Assembly (NCBI GenBank): GCA_002293315.1
Contig: DBCZ01000092.1
Coordinates: forward strand, 1 to 19,223
Direction: 5' to 3'
DNA length: 19,223 nt
Source: Ruminococcaceae bacterium UBA945
GTDB taxonomy: Bacteria > Bacillota > Clostridia > Oscillospirales > Acutalibacteraceae
Made by a program: the position numbers and the translations under genes
Shown here: piece after piece, positions 1 through 6,724 of the stretch
Layout: each line of letters begins with the position of its first letter
How positions within the stretch are numbered: position 1 is the stretch's first letter
The notes under the pieces: generated by a model
The model's database searches: none
What the model was told of the DNA's origin: nothing
The model's input: the letters and a program-made list of their open reading frames with translations, nothing else

Positions 1-164
1 AGCAGATGGCGCATATCGACTTTTATGTGGAGGACTTGGCGGCAGGGGAGGCGCACGCGATAAAATGCGGCGCGACAAAGGCCCCCGAGCAGTACTTCGA
101 CACCTCCACGGTGTTCTTCGACCCGGCGGGCCACCCGTTCTGCCTTTCTACGGTAAAGCAGTAA
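1..164 (+). CDS. VOC/glyoxalase-like protein, C-terminal part (partial)
   Basis: Reading from base 3 gives about 53 codons to a TAA at 162-164; the 5' part lies outside the window. The fragment begins QMAHIDFYVEDL and ends FFDPAGHPFCLSTVKQ. The HIDF..VEDL strand and the DPAGHPFCL ending are typical of the last half-module of glyoxalase/bleomycin-resistance (VOC) proteins, especially the Glyoxalase_6 type. Proteins of this type are small, cytosolic, metal-dependent or ligand-binding, and their substrates usually cannot be told from sequence; I assign none. The stop codon overlaps the ATG of the next reading frame (TAATG), which suggests translational coupling in a + strand group of accessory genes. 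Confidence 0.75.
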   Translation, partial: QMAHIDFYVEDLAAGEAHAIKCGATKAPEQYFDTSTVFFDPAGHPFCLSTVKQ

Positions 165-362
165 TGGACGTCGCCGGGATGTTTGCAGCCTTAAGCGGCA
201 AAGAGACTCCGAAGATGTATGACTTCCTGAAGCGGCTGGAGGCTGTTTCAGACGACTCCGACGCCGTTTATCCCAATCTGGACGACATGATAAGCATGCT
301 TAAAAGCGAGAAATATACGATCAGGGTAAGGGGCTTCCGTCAGCTATATCGACGAACTGTGA
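164..362 (+). pseudogene. HEAT-like ('SufBD'-annotated) protein remnant, internally deleted
   Basis: The reading frame starts at the ATG overlapping the previous stop. It encodes a recognisable N-terminus: MDVAGMFAALSGKETPK, then YPNLDDMISMLKSEKYTIRVRGFRQL. This resembles small helical-repeat proteins of Clostridia often labelled 'SufBD protein', which as remembered run to roughly 120-140 residues and continue past RGFRxLC with a CKQAKWD-like stretch. Here that middle is absent. After RGFRQL the original frame runs into nonsense and stops only at 481, inside the next gene. In the +1 frame the DNA reads SYIDEL and stops at 360-362, which could be the original C-terminus. I infer an out-of-frame internal deletion near 340-348. 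The part played by the intact family is unknown. A short functional protein is possible but less likely. Confidence 0.55.
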
Positions 363-375
363 AGGAGGACAAAAA

Positions 376-801
376 ATGTATAATATCCAAGGGCATTGCG
401 TGTGCGGCGCGGTCGAGATCGTCGTTAAGGAGTACGGGGACTTCGTCTACACCTGCCATTGCGACACTTGCCGCCGCATGAACTCCGGCCCCGTGCTGTC
501 CATCGATCCGGGGCCGAAGGAAAACGTGGAGTTTGTTCGAGGCGAAGACGCCATCACCATCTATCACGACGAGGAGGTCGAGCGCGGCTTCTGCTCTGTA
601 TGCGGGAGCACGCTCTTTTGGCATAATCCGGCGGACAACCATTACTGCATGAACGCCGAGCTGTTCGATGACGTCATCAAAGACGGTCAGTTCGGGCTTG
701 AGATTTATTACGACATGAAGCCGGATTATTACAGCTTCGCAGGCGAGCGAAGGAGACTCGACAGCGAAGCAAAGGAAATTGGCGATGCATCTTCAAAATG
801 A
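376..801 (+). CDS. GFA/CENP-V family zinc-binding protein
   Basis: This is a 141-residue protein preceded by GGAGG at 364-368 and starting at ATG 376. It carries the full cysteine pattern of the Gfa (glutathione-dependent formaldehyde-activating) fold: C8-x-C10-G in HCVCGAV, C27-x-C29-xx-C32 in CHCDTCRR, and C73-xx-C76-G in CSVCGSTLFW. These residues bind a structural and a catalytic zinc in characterised members. The family name comes from the Paracoccus enzyme, but most bacterial members are not shown to act on S-hydroxymethylglutathione, and many Firmicutes lack glutathione, so the substrate here is open. The length is normal. It overlaps the following GNAT start by 17 bases. Confidence 0.85.
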   Translation: MYNIQGHCVCGAVEIVVKEYGDFVYTCHCDTCRRMNSGPVLSIDPGPKENVEFVRGEDAITIYHDEEVERGFCSVCGSTLFWHNPADNHYCMNAELFDDVIKDGQFGLEIYYDMKPDYYSFAGERRRLDSEAKEIGDASSK

Positions 802-1317
802 TAATTTAGTTATACGCAGTGCGGTTGCTGCTGACGCGGCCATACTCGGCAAATGGTGGCGCGGCGGCAAGGTTATGGCACACGCGGGCTTTCCCGATGG
901 GCTGAGTATAACCGACGGGGAAATCGCGGAGCAGATACTGACTGATACCGACGATGCCGGACGCCGCCTGATAATAGAAATTCATTCTGTGCTGTTGGTG
1001 AGATGAGCTGCAGGAATGTCGATGGACGCACGGATGAAATCGGCATAAAGATTTGCGAATTTGAGAAGCAGGAAAAAGGCCACGGCACCAAGCTGCTTCG
1101 TATGCTGATAAGCTATCTGTTTGATGAACTGAACTTTGAGCGCATAATTCTTGACACGAATCTTGATAACAAGCGTGCGCAGCATGTTTATGAGAAGCTG
1201 GGCTTCACGAAGCTTCGGGTACGGTATGATTGCCGGAGAGACCAGCGCGGTGTATTGCAATCCGCTGTGGATTATGAGCTGAAAGAGCGAGCTTTGATGA
1301 CGAGAGAAAGCGAATGA
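785..1317 (+). pseudogene. GNAT N-acetyltransferase, broken by a frameshift
   Basis: Two frames together make one GNAT protein. The first, from ATG 785 (AAGGA at 772-776; a TTG at 779 is a weaker start), encodes MHLQNDNLVIRSAVAADAAIL and continues to IIEIHSVL before ending at TGA 1004-1006. The second frame contains VGEMSCRNVDGRT, then the acetyl-CoA loop EKQEKGHGTKLLRML and the C-terminal NKRAQHVYEKLGFTKL motif. The frames meet near 990-998, and inserting one base there restores a single reading frame, so a one-base deletion is the simplest explanation. The start overlaps the GFA gene, so it belongs to the same transcript. It could be a true pseudogene or a sequencing or assembly error. The substrate is unknown. 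Confidence 0.8.
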
Positions 1318-1352
1318 AGGGTGAAGAGAGAGATTGAATTGAGAAGAATATA

Positions 1353-1484
1353 GTTGACATAATATTGTTTTCATAACTCATAATTACATTTCATAATTTT
1401 AAACATTTTATCGATAATTCAAGATTTCTCTCAATATATAGTTTTCATAATTTCGTTGTCATAATATCGAATTAGTTTTCATAA
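1353..1484. repeat. AT-rich spacer with a repeated 44-nt unit built of GTTTTCATAA-like decamers
   Basis: The decamer GTTTTCATAA or a close variant begins at 1353, 1367, 1387, 1441, 1455 and 1475. The steps are 14, 20, 54, 14 and 20. Units 1353-1396 and 1441-1484 therefore share the same 44-nt architecture and match at 32 of 44 positions by hand count. The 44 nt between them (1397-1440) have the same length but little clear similarity. No gene is visible in 1318-1530. The function is unknown; these may be decayed tandem repeats or protein-binding sites. Confidence 0.5.
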
Positions 1485-1513
1485 AACAGCCCCTCATATG
1501 AGGGGCTGTTTTA
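1482..1513. terminator. Bidirectional intrinsic terminator
   Basis: This is a perfect palindrome with arms TAAAACAGCCCCTCAT and its exact complement, centred on CATATG, with a GC-rich core flanked by A and T runs on the two sides. It sits between the convergent GNAT remnant (+) and the flavin-binding gene (-), as expected for a shared terminator. Confidence 0.9.
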
Positions 1514-1530
1514 TCCTGTTTGCAGGCCAC

Positions 1531-2001
1531 TTACTTGAACTCGCCGCCGTTCTCGCTTAACAGCGCTGTTTTAGCTGTAAAATCAATCTGATATCGCACG
1601 GCGTGATGGTCTTTTATCAGCATCCCGTCTGTGAGGCGAATCTCAAGAATGCAGCAGTTTTTGTCATGCTCATTATTCGCGAAATCATACCATTCAGAAA
1701 AGGCGGCGCGCAGCTTCAGTCTGATTTCGGCATTTTGCGGTTCCAGCACCCAGCCGAGGTTCTTGCCTTTACCGTGACCGCTGAACCAGTCAACCGCACA
1801 AACGGCGACCTCTGGGTTTTGCTCGATTTGCACCATCTTGCTTGAGAGTGTGTGGGTAGTGACGTAAAACGCTCCGTTTTCGTAATAAGCGTCTACCATG
1901 CGGTTATACAGCCGCGTGCCGTCGGTTGTGGCTACTGCTATAAAGCTGTCTTTGCCGAATCTCTCCTCCATGATGCCCATGGCGCTTTCATAATTGCCCA
2001 T
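1531..2001 (-). CDS. Pyridoxamine 5'-phosphate oxidase-like FMN-binding protein
   Basis: This is a 156-residue protein with the start fixed by GGAGG (in GGAGGAAAACTG) just before ATG 1999-2001. The order of elements fits the split-barrel flavin-binding fold (putative PNPOx family): an N-terminal helix, MEERFGKDSFIAVATTDG, then YNRMVDAYYENGAFYVTT, then SSKMVQIEQNPEVAVCAVD. The first two form the barrel strands that usually cradle FMN. Members of this group are uncharacterised flavoproteins or reductases of small molecules, and are not usually the biosynthetic PdxH. It stands alone, with its own promoter behind it and the terminator at 1482-1513 ahead. The substrate cannot be assigned. Confidence 0.8.
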   Translation of the reverse strand: MGNYESAMGIMEERFGKDSFIAVATTDGTRLYNRMVDAYYENGAFYVTTHTLSSKMVQIEQNPEVAVCAVDWFSGHGKGKNLGWVLEPQNAEIRLKLRAAFSEWYDFANNEHDKNCCILEIRLTDGMLIKDHHAVRYQIDFTAKTALLSENGGEFK

Positions 2002-2037
2002 CAGTTTTCCTCCAATATAATGAAGTATAGTGAGGTT

Positions 2038-2066
2038 ATTATATCACCGTCGCAGGAGAAAAACAA
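2038..2066 (-). promoter_or_regulatory. Sigma-A-type promoter of the FMN-binding protein gene
   Basis: On the minus strand there is TTGTTT (2061-2066), a 17-bp spacer and a perfect TATAAT (2038-2043). The -35 box lies next to the leuB stop codon at 2068-2070, so the downstream gene is probably transcribed separately, possibly with some read-through from leuAB. Confidence 0.65.
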
Positions 2067-2067
2067 T

Positions 2068-3171
2068 TCATTTGCTCTCGATTATCAGCCGCTCTACAAT
2101 GTCGCCCATTTCACTGCACGAGACGAGCCTCTTGCCCGCACCCTCAAGGTATATGTCCTTCGTCGCCGCGATTTCAAGGGCCGCCCTGACGGCTGCCTCA
2201 ATTTCATCCGCAAACACAGGTAACTCAAGCGAATAACGGCACATCATGGCGGCGGAGAGAATCGCGGCCAATGGGTTAGCGATATTCTGCCCGGCTATGT
2301 CAGGCGCGGAGCCGTGAATCGGCTCATACAGGCCGAGCGAGGTTTCTCCCAGGCTCGCCGAGGCAAGCATTCCGATTGAACCGCTTATCATTGAGGCCTC
2401 GTCGGAGAGAATGTCACCAAACATATTCGAGGTGACAATCACATCAAACTGCGCGGGGTTTCGCACAAGCTGCATCGCGCAGTTATCAACGTACATATAT
2501 GTAAGCTCGACGTCTTTATACTCTTCCGATACCGCTTCGATGGTTTTCCGCCACATTCTCGAGCTTTCAAGAACATTTGCCTTGTCCACGCTGCAAAGCT
2601 TTTTCCCGCGCTTTTGCGCAAGCTCAAATGCCGTGCGCGCAATGCGCTCCACCTCATTTACGCAGTACATTTCGGTGTCGAAGGTATACTCAATGCCATT
2701 TTCAGTCATTGTGCCGTGCTTGCCAAAATAGATACCGCCGGTCAATTCGCGAACTATCATGACGTCTAAATTATCACCGATGATTTCCGCCTTCAGCGGC
2801 GAGGCGCTTTTCAGCGCGGGGAAAATCACCGCGGGGCGAAGGTTGGCATACAGCCCCAGTGCCTTTCTGATGGCGAGCAAGCCCGCTTCGGGGCGCATTT
2901 CTCCCGCCAAATTATCCCATTTGGGGCCGCCGACCGCGCCGAGCAGAATGGAATCTGCCGCCTTGCATTTCGCGATGGTTTCCGCCGGCAGAGGCTCGCC
3001 CGTTGCATCAATTGCCTCGCCGCCGATGAGGGCGTAGTCGAAATCCATGTCCGTAAAATGCTTGGTGGATACGGCGCGGAGGATTCGCTCGGCCTCCTCC
3101 GTGATTTCAGGGCCTATGCCGTCGCCGCTCAGCACGGTGATTTTATAGGCTTTCTCATTGTTTATATTCAT
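2068..3171 (-). CDS. leuB: 3-isopropylmalate dehydrogenase
   Basis: LeuB oxidatively decarboxylates (2R,3S)-3-isopropylmalate to 2-oxoisocaproate with NAD+, the third step of leucine synthesis. The 367 residues carry the family landmarks in order: GDGIGPEI (16-23), GPKWD (82-86), the substrate segment RKALGLYANLRP (102-113), RELTGGIYFG (141-150), SVDKANVLE (194-202) with the catalytic Lys, NMFGDILSDEAS (249-260) with the metal-binding Asp residues, and YEPIHGSAPDIAG (282-294) of the NAD pocket. The length is normal. Its ATG overlaps the leuA stop as ATGA at 3168-3171, so it is translationally coupled to leuA and shares the T-box control. leuC and leuD (isopropylmalate isomerase) are not in the window. 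Confidence 0.97.
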   Translation of the reverse strand: MNINNEKAYKITVLSGDGIGPEITEEAERILRAVSTKHFTDMDFDYALIGGEAIDATGEPLPAETIAKCKAADSILLGAVGGPKWDNLAGEMRPEAGLLAIRKALGLYANLRPAVIFPALKSASPLKAEIIGDNLDVMIVRELTGGIYFGKHGTMTENGIEYTFDTEMYCVNEVERIARTAFELAQKRGKKLCSVDKANVLESSRMWRKTIEAVSEEYKDVELTYMYVDNCAMQLVRNPAQFDVIVTSNMFGDILSDEASMISGSIGMLASASLGETSLGLYEPIHGSAPDIAGQNIANPLAAILSAAMMCRYSLELPVFADEIEAAVRAALEIAATKDIYLEGAGKRLVSCSEMGDIVERLIIESK

Positions 3172-4898
3172 GATTTAGCTCCGTTCTGTTTTCTGATACC
3201 CTTCATCTTCTGCCTGTTTATGGCGGAGAGTATACCCTTAATCGATGCGACGCTGATGTTGTTGTCGATACCCACGCCGAAGATTTCCTTATCGTTGTGC
3301 TTGAGCCTGATGTACGAAACGGCCTTTGAGTCTGAACCCGCCGCGATGGCGTGCTCGCTGTATGAAATGAAATCATAATTCTCAAAGCCGACCTTGTGGA
3401 GTGCATTGAAGAAGGCGTCTATCGGGCCGTTTCCGCTTCCGGAAATCTCCGTGGCCTTACCCTGATAGATGAGCGTGCCGTCAAACTCGACGGTCACGTC
3501 GTCTCCGTTATGCCTTTCCTCGTGCATTCTGTATTTGCCAAGCTTACAGGGTTCCGGCACTTCGTGCGTCGCTTCGCTTAGCTCGATATACTCATGCTTA
3601 AACAGCGCGAGAACTTCCTCCGGGGAAATCTCTCTGCCGAGCTTATCGCATGCCTCTTTGACGAGCGAGCCGAACTCGGCGTGCATTTGCTTGGGCAGGC
3701 TGAAGCCGTGCTGCTGCATGACATACGCCGCGCCGCCCTTACCGGACTGACTGTTTATACGGATAATCGGCTCATATTCACGGCCGACGTCGGCAGGGTC
3801 AATCGGGAGATACGGGATTTCCCAGAAATCGCCGTTCGTCTTCTGCATAAAAGCAGTGCCTTTGTTTATCGCATCCTGGTGAGAGCCGGAGAAGGCTGTG
3901 AATACAAGCTCGCCCACATACGGGTGGCGCTCATGAATTCTCATATTCGTGCATTCCTCATACACATCGCGGATAGCGTTGATGTCAGAGAAATCAAGCA
4001 GCGGGTCAACGCCCTGCGAGAACATATTCATCGCGACGTTCATTATGTCTGTGTTGCCGGTGCGTTCACCGTTACCGAAAATTGTGCCCTCAACGCGCTG
4101 GGCCCCGGCCATTATGGCAAGCTCTGTCGCCGCCGTCGCCGTGCCTCTGTCATTGTGCGGGTGTACGCTGATTATCGCAGCCTTTTTGTTCTCAAGCCTG
4201 CGGCAGAAATATTCAATTTGGTCGGCATATGTGTTCGGCGTGGACATCTCAACCGTGTTCGGCAGATTTATGATAACCTTTTCATCTTCGTTCGCACCGA
4301 GAGCTTTCATGACCTCGTTGCAAATCCAGACGGCGTTATCCGTCTCTGTACCGGAGAAGCTTTCGGGCGAATATTCATAGCGGATGTTCATGCCGGTGCT
4401 TCTCTTCATCTCATCGGCGAGGCTTTTTATCAGCTTCGCGCCGTCCACGGCTATGCCGATAACGCCCAGCATATCCGTTTCAAAGACGACCTTGCGCTGG
4501 AGAGTTGAGGTGGAGTTATAGAAATGGACAATCACGTTTTTCGCGCCTTTTATCGCGTCGAACGTTTTTCTTATGAGATGCTCCCTCGCCTGCACAAGAA
4601 CCTGAATCGTGACGTCATCAGGTATGAGATTATCGTCAATTAACGTGCGCAGAATTTCATATTCCGTCTCCGACGCGGACGGAAACCCGACTTCGATTTC
4701 CTTGATGCCCACGTCGCATATCATCTTGAAAAAGCGAAGCTTCTGCTCAAGGTTCATCGGGTTGACGAGTGCCTGATTGCCGTCTCTTAAATCGACGCTG
4801 CACCATATAGGCGCGCGCTCAATCTTTTTATCAGGCCATGTTCTGTTGTTTAGCTTCACGCCCTCAAAGGGAATGTATTTTTGATAGCTTTTTTTCAT
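3168..4898 (-). CDS. leuA: 2-isopropylmalate synthase (long LeuA2 type)
   Basis: LeuA condenses acetyl-CoA with 2-oxoisovalerate, the first committed step of leucine synthesis. At 576 residues it is the long form that resembles the Mycobacterium and yeast type, opening with KYIPFEGVKLNNRTWPDK, and not the roughly 510-residue form of enteric bacteria. Visible motifs are DLRDGNQAL (36-44) with the metal-binding Asp and catalytic Arg, GFPSASETE (71-79), HPHNDRGTA (246-254) with the metal-binding histidines, and GNGERTGN (275-282). The last 140 or so residues, including the ISGSGNGPIDAF stretch, form the LeuA regulatory domain that usually mediates leucine feedback inhibition. The start at 4896-4898 follows AAGGAGGGC. 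A long leader with a T-box precedes it. Confidence 0.97.
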   Translation of the reverse strand: MKKSYQKYIPFEGVKLNNRTWPDKKIERAPIWCSVDLRDGNQALVNPMNLEQKLRFFKMICDVGIKEIEVGFPSASETEYEILRTLIDDNLIPDDVTIQVLVQAREHLIRKTFDAIKGAKNVIVHFYNSTSTLQRKVVFETDMLGVIGIAVDGAKLIKSLADEMKRSTGMNIRYEYSPESFSGTETDNAVWICNEVMKALGANEDEKVIINLPNTVEMSTPNTYADQIEYFCRRLENKKAAIISVHPHNDRGTATAATELAIMAGAQRVEGTIFGNGERTGNTDIMNVAMNMFSQGVDPLLDFSDINAIRDVYEECTNMRIHERHPYVGELVFTAFSGSHQDAINKGTAFMQKTNGDFWEIPYLPIDPADVGREYEPIIRINSQSGKGGAAYVMQQHGFSLPKQMHAEFGSLVKEACDKLGREISPEEVLALFKHEYIELSEATHEVPEPCKLGKYRMHEERHNGDDVTVEFDGTLIYQGKATEISGSGNGPIDAFFNALHKVGFENYDFISYSEHAIAAGSDSKAVSYIRLKHNDKEIFGVGIDNNISVASIKGILSAINRQKMKGIRKQNGAKS

Positions 4899-4932
4899 GA
4901 TGCCCTCCTTAAGTGCAATTGATAGTTATATG

Positions 4933-4969
4933 AAAAAACGCCCCGAATGTGAAAATCACATTCGGGGCG
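4933..4969 (-). terminator. T-box attenuator terminator
   Basis: Stem CGCCCCGAATGTGA pairs perfectly with TCACATTCGGGGCG across a 3-nt loop, followed on the minus strand by six U. This is the off state of the leucine T-box and lies 34 bases before the leuA start. Confidence 0.92.
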
Positions 4970-5207
4970 AAATGCTCGAAATTTCGCGGTACCACCCGTT
5001 TTCGATATGGCGTCACCGCCGTATCCTTAAAGCCTCTAACAAGGCCGCGGCAGATAACGTCGCCATACGCCCGCCCTTACGTGTCAGAGCGGAAACTCGG
5101 GGATGAGCTATACATACCAGGCATTACGCCGCCTCTCAGCAACACGGCTCTCTTTGGAAATGCGAAAGTATCTTGTTTCCCGTCAAAGCATTTGAATATT
5201 CAGCTTA
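4933..5207 (-). promoter_or_regulatory. T-box leader, predicted to sense uncharged tRNA-Leu
   Basis: The transcript leader of leuAB shows the T-box sequence GGGTGGTACCGCG (minus strand, 4985-4997). It is followed by a perfect 14-bp terminator hairpin (arms 4939-4952 and 4956-4969) with a U run (4933-4938). Upstream, AGAGAGCCG and GCTGAGAGG match the distal Stem I elements. A CTC triplet at 5105-5107, followed by A and CCCCGAG, sits where the specifier codon is expected, and reads Leu. The variable T-box base is U, which pairs with A73 of tRNA-Leu. Uncharged tRNA should favour the antiterminator and leuAB transcription. The T-box itself is clear; the specifier assignment is by position only. 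Confidence 0.9.
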
Positions 5208-5213
5208 TATTTA

Positions 5214-5242
5214 AGTATATTATCCGGTAAAGATTTTGTCAA
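5214..5242 (-). promoter_or_regulatory. Sigma-A promoter of leuAB
   Basis: On the minus strand a consensus TTGACA (5237-5242), a 17-bp spacer and TATACT (5214-5219) predict a start near 5207 and a leader of about 309 nt. The promoter begins only 21 bases after the end of the lipoprotein gene. Confidence 0.85.
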
Positions 5243-5263
5243 GCTTATTTTTCGCAGGACGGC

Positions 5264-5725
5264 TTATGAGGTTTTCACGTCCAATTCAAGCTTCAGCTCC
5301 GGGGAATTAAAGCCGACTATCTTTATTCTGTTTTTGCCTTTTTTAAGCGAAAAGGTTTCCGTCACACGCTCGCTCATGCTACTGTTATCGGTGTTCTCGT
5401 TTATTATAGTGACCTCGTCGTCCGGCGATATGAGGACAAGCTTCGCCTTGCCGCCGGAGGAAACCGAGAGCAGATATGAAATCTCCGCTTCTATGTCTTC
5501 AGAGGCTTCATGCTCCCAAATAGTCTCGGTTCCTGTAAAAGAACCCGCAGACATGAATAAGCCGTCTTCTCCGGAAATGCTTAGTGAACCTACCTTCGCA
5601 TAGCTGTCTGACGATTGAGCAATTTTGCTGTCGTCATCATACATCTCATTCACAACGGCATTATTGCAGCCAACCAATAAAACCATGAATATGCCTATCA
5701 TTGCTGCCGAAACAATCTTTTTCAT
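5264..5725 (-). CDS. Small secreted lipoprotein, function unknown
   Basis: The protein has 153 residues from the ATG at 5723-5725. This start is chosen because GGAGG precedes it and because it begins a clean lipoprotein signal; an in-frame ATG ten codons upstream would bury the signal. The signal is MKKIVSAAMIGIFMVLLVGC: two lysines, a hydrophobic core and the lipobox LVGC with Cys20 as the lipidation site. An acidic, Ser-rich linker (YDDDSKIAQSSDS) follows. The rest looks like a single beta-rich domain, including SGGKAKLVLISPDDEVTIINEN and LKKGKNRIKIVGFNSPELKLELDV, which resembles a small sandwich or carbohydrate-binding-like module. No catalytic residues are evident. It is predicted to be anchored on the outer face of the membrane. 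It appears to be a single-gene unit between erm and leuA. Confidence 0.8.
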   Translation of the reverse strand: MKKIVSAAMIGIFMVLLVGCNNAVVNEMYDDDSKIAQSSDSYAKVGSLSISGEDGLFMSAGSFTGTETIWEHEASEDIEAEISYLLSVSSGGKAKLVLISPDDEVTIINENTDNSSMSERVTETFSLKKGKNRIKIVGFNSPELKLELDVKTS

Positions 5726-5760
5726 GTAACCTCCAATAAGAAATAAATTTTGCATCTTAT

Positions 5761-5789
5761 ATACTATACGATTTGCAGATGGAAGTCAA
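5761..5789 (-). promoter_or_regulatory. Promoter of the lipoprotein gene
   Basis: On the minus strand TTGACT (5784-5789), a 17-bp spacer and TAGTAT (5761-5766) precede the ATG at 5725. A second GGTTGACT copy lies just upstream, overlapping the end of erm, but has no well-spaced -10 box. Confidence 0.65.
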
Positions 5790-5811
5790 CCACTATACCC
5801 TCTTACTGTAG

Positions 5812-6573
5812 TCAACCGCCAAACCGGCGGTGGCATCGGAAAAGGCAGAGCCACTGCACATATTTCATCGTTTCCGAGCGCTCTGCGTGCGGAAGATTCG
5901 CAAGCCGAAGCGAGGTTGAAACCTGTTTTTTCGTGAGCAGCGCACGCCCGCCGCAAATGCCGTGCCTGCGGCCATGCCTGATGAACCGCTCATAGGCCTT
6001 GCGCTCATGCCGCGCTATATCCGGCTGAGCTTTCCTTGAAAGATGAAGCAACACGGCGTCCACCCTCGGCATCGGGTGGAAATCTTCACGGCTCAGGTTG
6101 GCGCAGATTTCAATATCGAAAAACGGCTTGATGAGGAGAGAATCCGTGCTTTCACACGGAAGCCCGCAAAAGCGCTTTGCCGCACCTTTCTCCACAATCA
6201 GCCAGATTTCCCGCGCTGGGTTCTCGGCCTCTGTGAGCTTTCTTATTATCGCCGTGGTTTTTGAAAACGGAATGTTCGCGAAGACTTTATACGGAGCTTT
6301 CGGCAGGCCTGCGGTTAAAAAATCCTTATTTATCGCCGTCACGTTTTCGGGCAAGCCGGCGGAGAACCTCTCGAAGAGATTTCCGTCTATTTCATAGGTG
6401 ACGACCTGCCCGGCCGCCTTTGCGAGCCTTTTCGTGATATGCGCCTTGCCCGTGCCGATTTCCAATATGCTGTCATGCTTTGATATATTTGTCTTTGAAA
6501 CGAGCCTGTTTATAGTTTTCACGCTCGTCAGAAAATTCTGCGAGACGGAATACTGCCCTCTATTTTGGGACAT
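5812..6573 (-). CDS. erm: Erm-type 23S rRNA (adenine-N6) methyltransferase
   Basis: Erm enzymes methylate A2058 of 23S rRNA and give macrolide-lincosamide-streptogramin B resistance. The 253-residue protein shows QNFL (12-15), the SAM-binding motif EIGTGKAHI (38-46; most relatives have GKGH), the acidic YEID (60-63), and the adenine-binding motif NIPFSKT (100-106). NIPF/Y separates Erm from KsgA/RsmA, which has NLPY. EDFHPMPRVDAVLLHL and a C-terminal region ending LLTKKQVSTSLRLANLP then MKYVQWLCLFRC also fit Erm. AGAGG (6584-6588) sets the start. No mobile element flanks it, so it may be a resident chromosomal gene. It has its own promoter, leader peptide and attenuator. Subclass and actual resistance are not determined. 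Confidence 0.88.
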   Translation of the reverse strand: MSQNRGQYSVSQNFLTSVKTINRLVSKTNISKHDSILEIGTGKAHITKRLAKAAGQVVTYEIDGNLFERFSAGLPENVTAINKDFLTAGLPKAPYKVFANIPFSKTTAIIRKLTEAENPAREIWLIVEKGAAKRFCGLPCESTDSLLIKPFFDIEICANLSREDFHPMPRVDAVLLHLSRKAQPDIARHERKAYERFIRHGRRHGICGGRALLTKKQVSTSLRLANLPHAERSETMKYVQWLCLFRCHRRFGG

Positions 6574-6604
6574 AAAAATGCACCTCTTTGATAATTAGTG
6601 TGTC

Positions 6605-6651
6605 AAAAAGGCATTACAAAAAAGCTGTTATAAAACAGATTTTGTAATACC
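6605..6651 (-). terminator. Transcription attenuator in the erm leader
   Basis: On the minus strand GGTATTACAAAA (6640-6651) pairs with TTTTGTAATGCC (6610-6621) through 12 pairs including one G-U. An inner CTGTT/AACAG stem extends it, and five U (6605-6609) follow. It lies between the leader peptide and erm, so it would stop transcription before the gene unless disrupted. Confidence 0.8.
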
Positions 6652-6652
6652 C

Positions 6653-6691
6653 TTATTTGCGCAATTTTCCTGCGCCCACACAAATTAACAT
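6653..6691 (-). CDS. Erm leader peptide MLICVGAGKLRK
   Basis: This 12-codon reading frame has an ATG at 6689-6691, a TAA at 6653-6655 and a GGAG (6701-6704) nine bases upstream. It lies between the erm promoter and the attenuator hairpin. The peptide ends in K9-L10-R11-K12. Lys-x-Arg fits the '+x+' arrest motif at which macrolide-bound ribosomes are known to stall in ErmDL-like leaders. A ribosome stalled with Leu10 in the P site should cover bases to about 6649, reaching the first bases of the attenuator stem. The codons also fold into a small GCGCA/TGCGC hairpin (6659-6675). Frame, ribosome site and position are seen directly. Drug-dependent stalling is inferred. Confidence 0.7.
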   Translation of the reverse strand: MLICVGAGKLRK

Positions 6692-6724
6692 TCGGTGCTG
6701 CTCCGTTTCTCAGATTTCCTTTAT

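Noticed and set aside
1353..1484. AT-rich repeats as a CRISPR array
   Set aside because: Units are imperfect and few, lack distinct spacers between identical repeats, and no cas gene is nearby.
3594..4508. Long plus-strand open frame (304 codons) opposite leuA
   Set aside because: It is the antisense shadow of a fully conserved leuA; the translation has no recognisable motifs and no ribosome site.
5726..5755. Upstream ATG adding ten residues to the lipoprotein
   Set aside because: The internal ATG has the ribosome site and starts a standard lipoprotein signal peptide.
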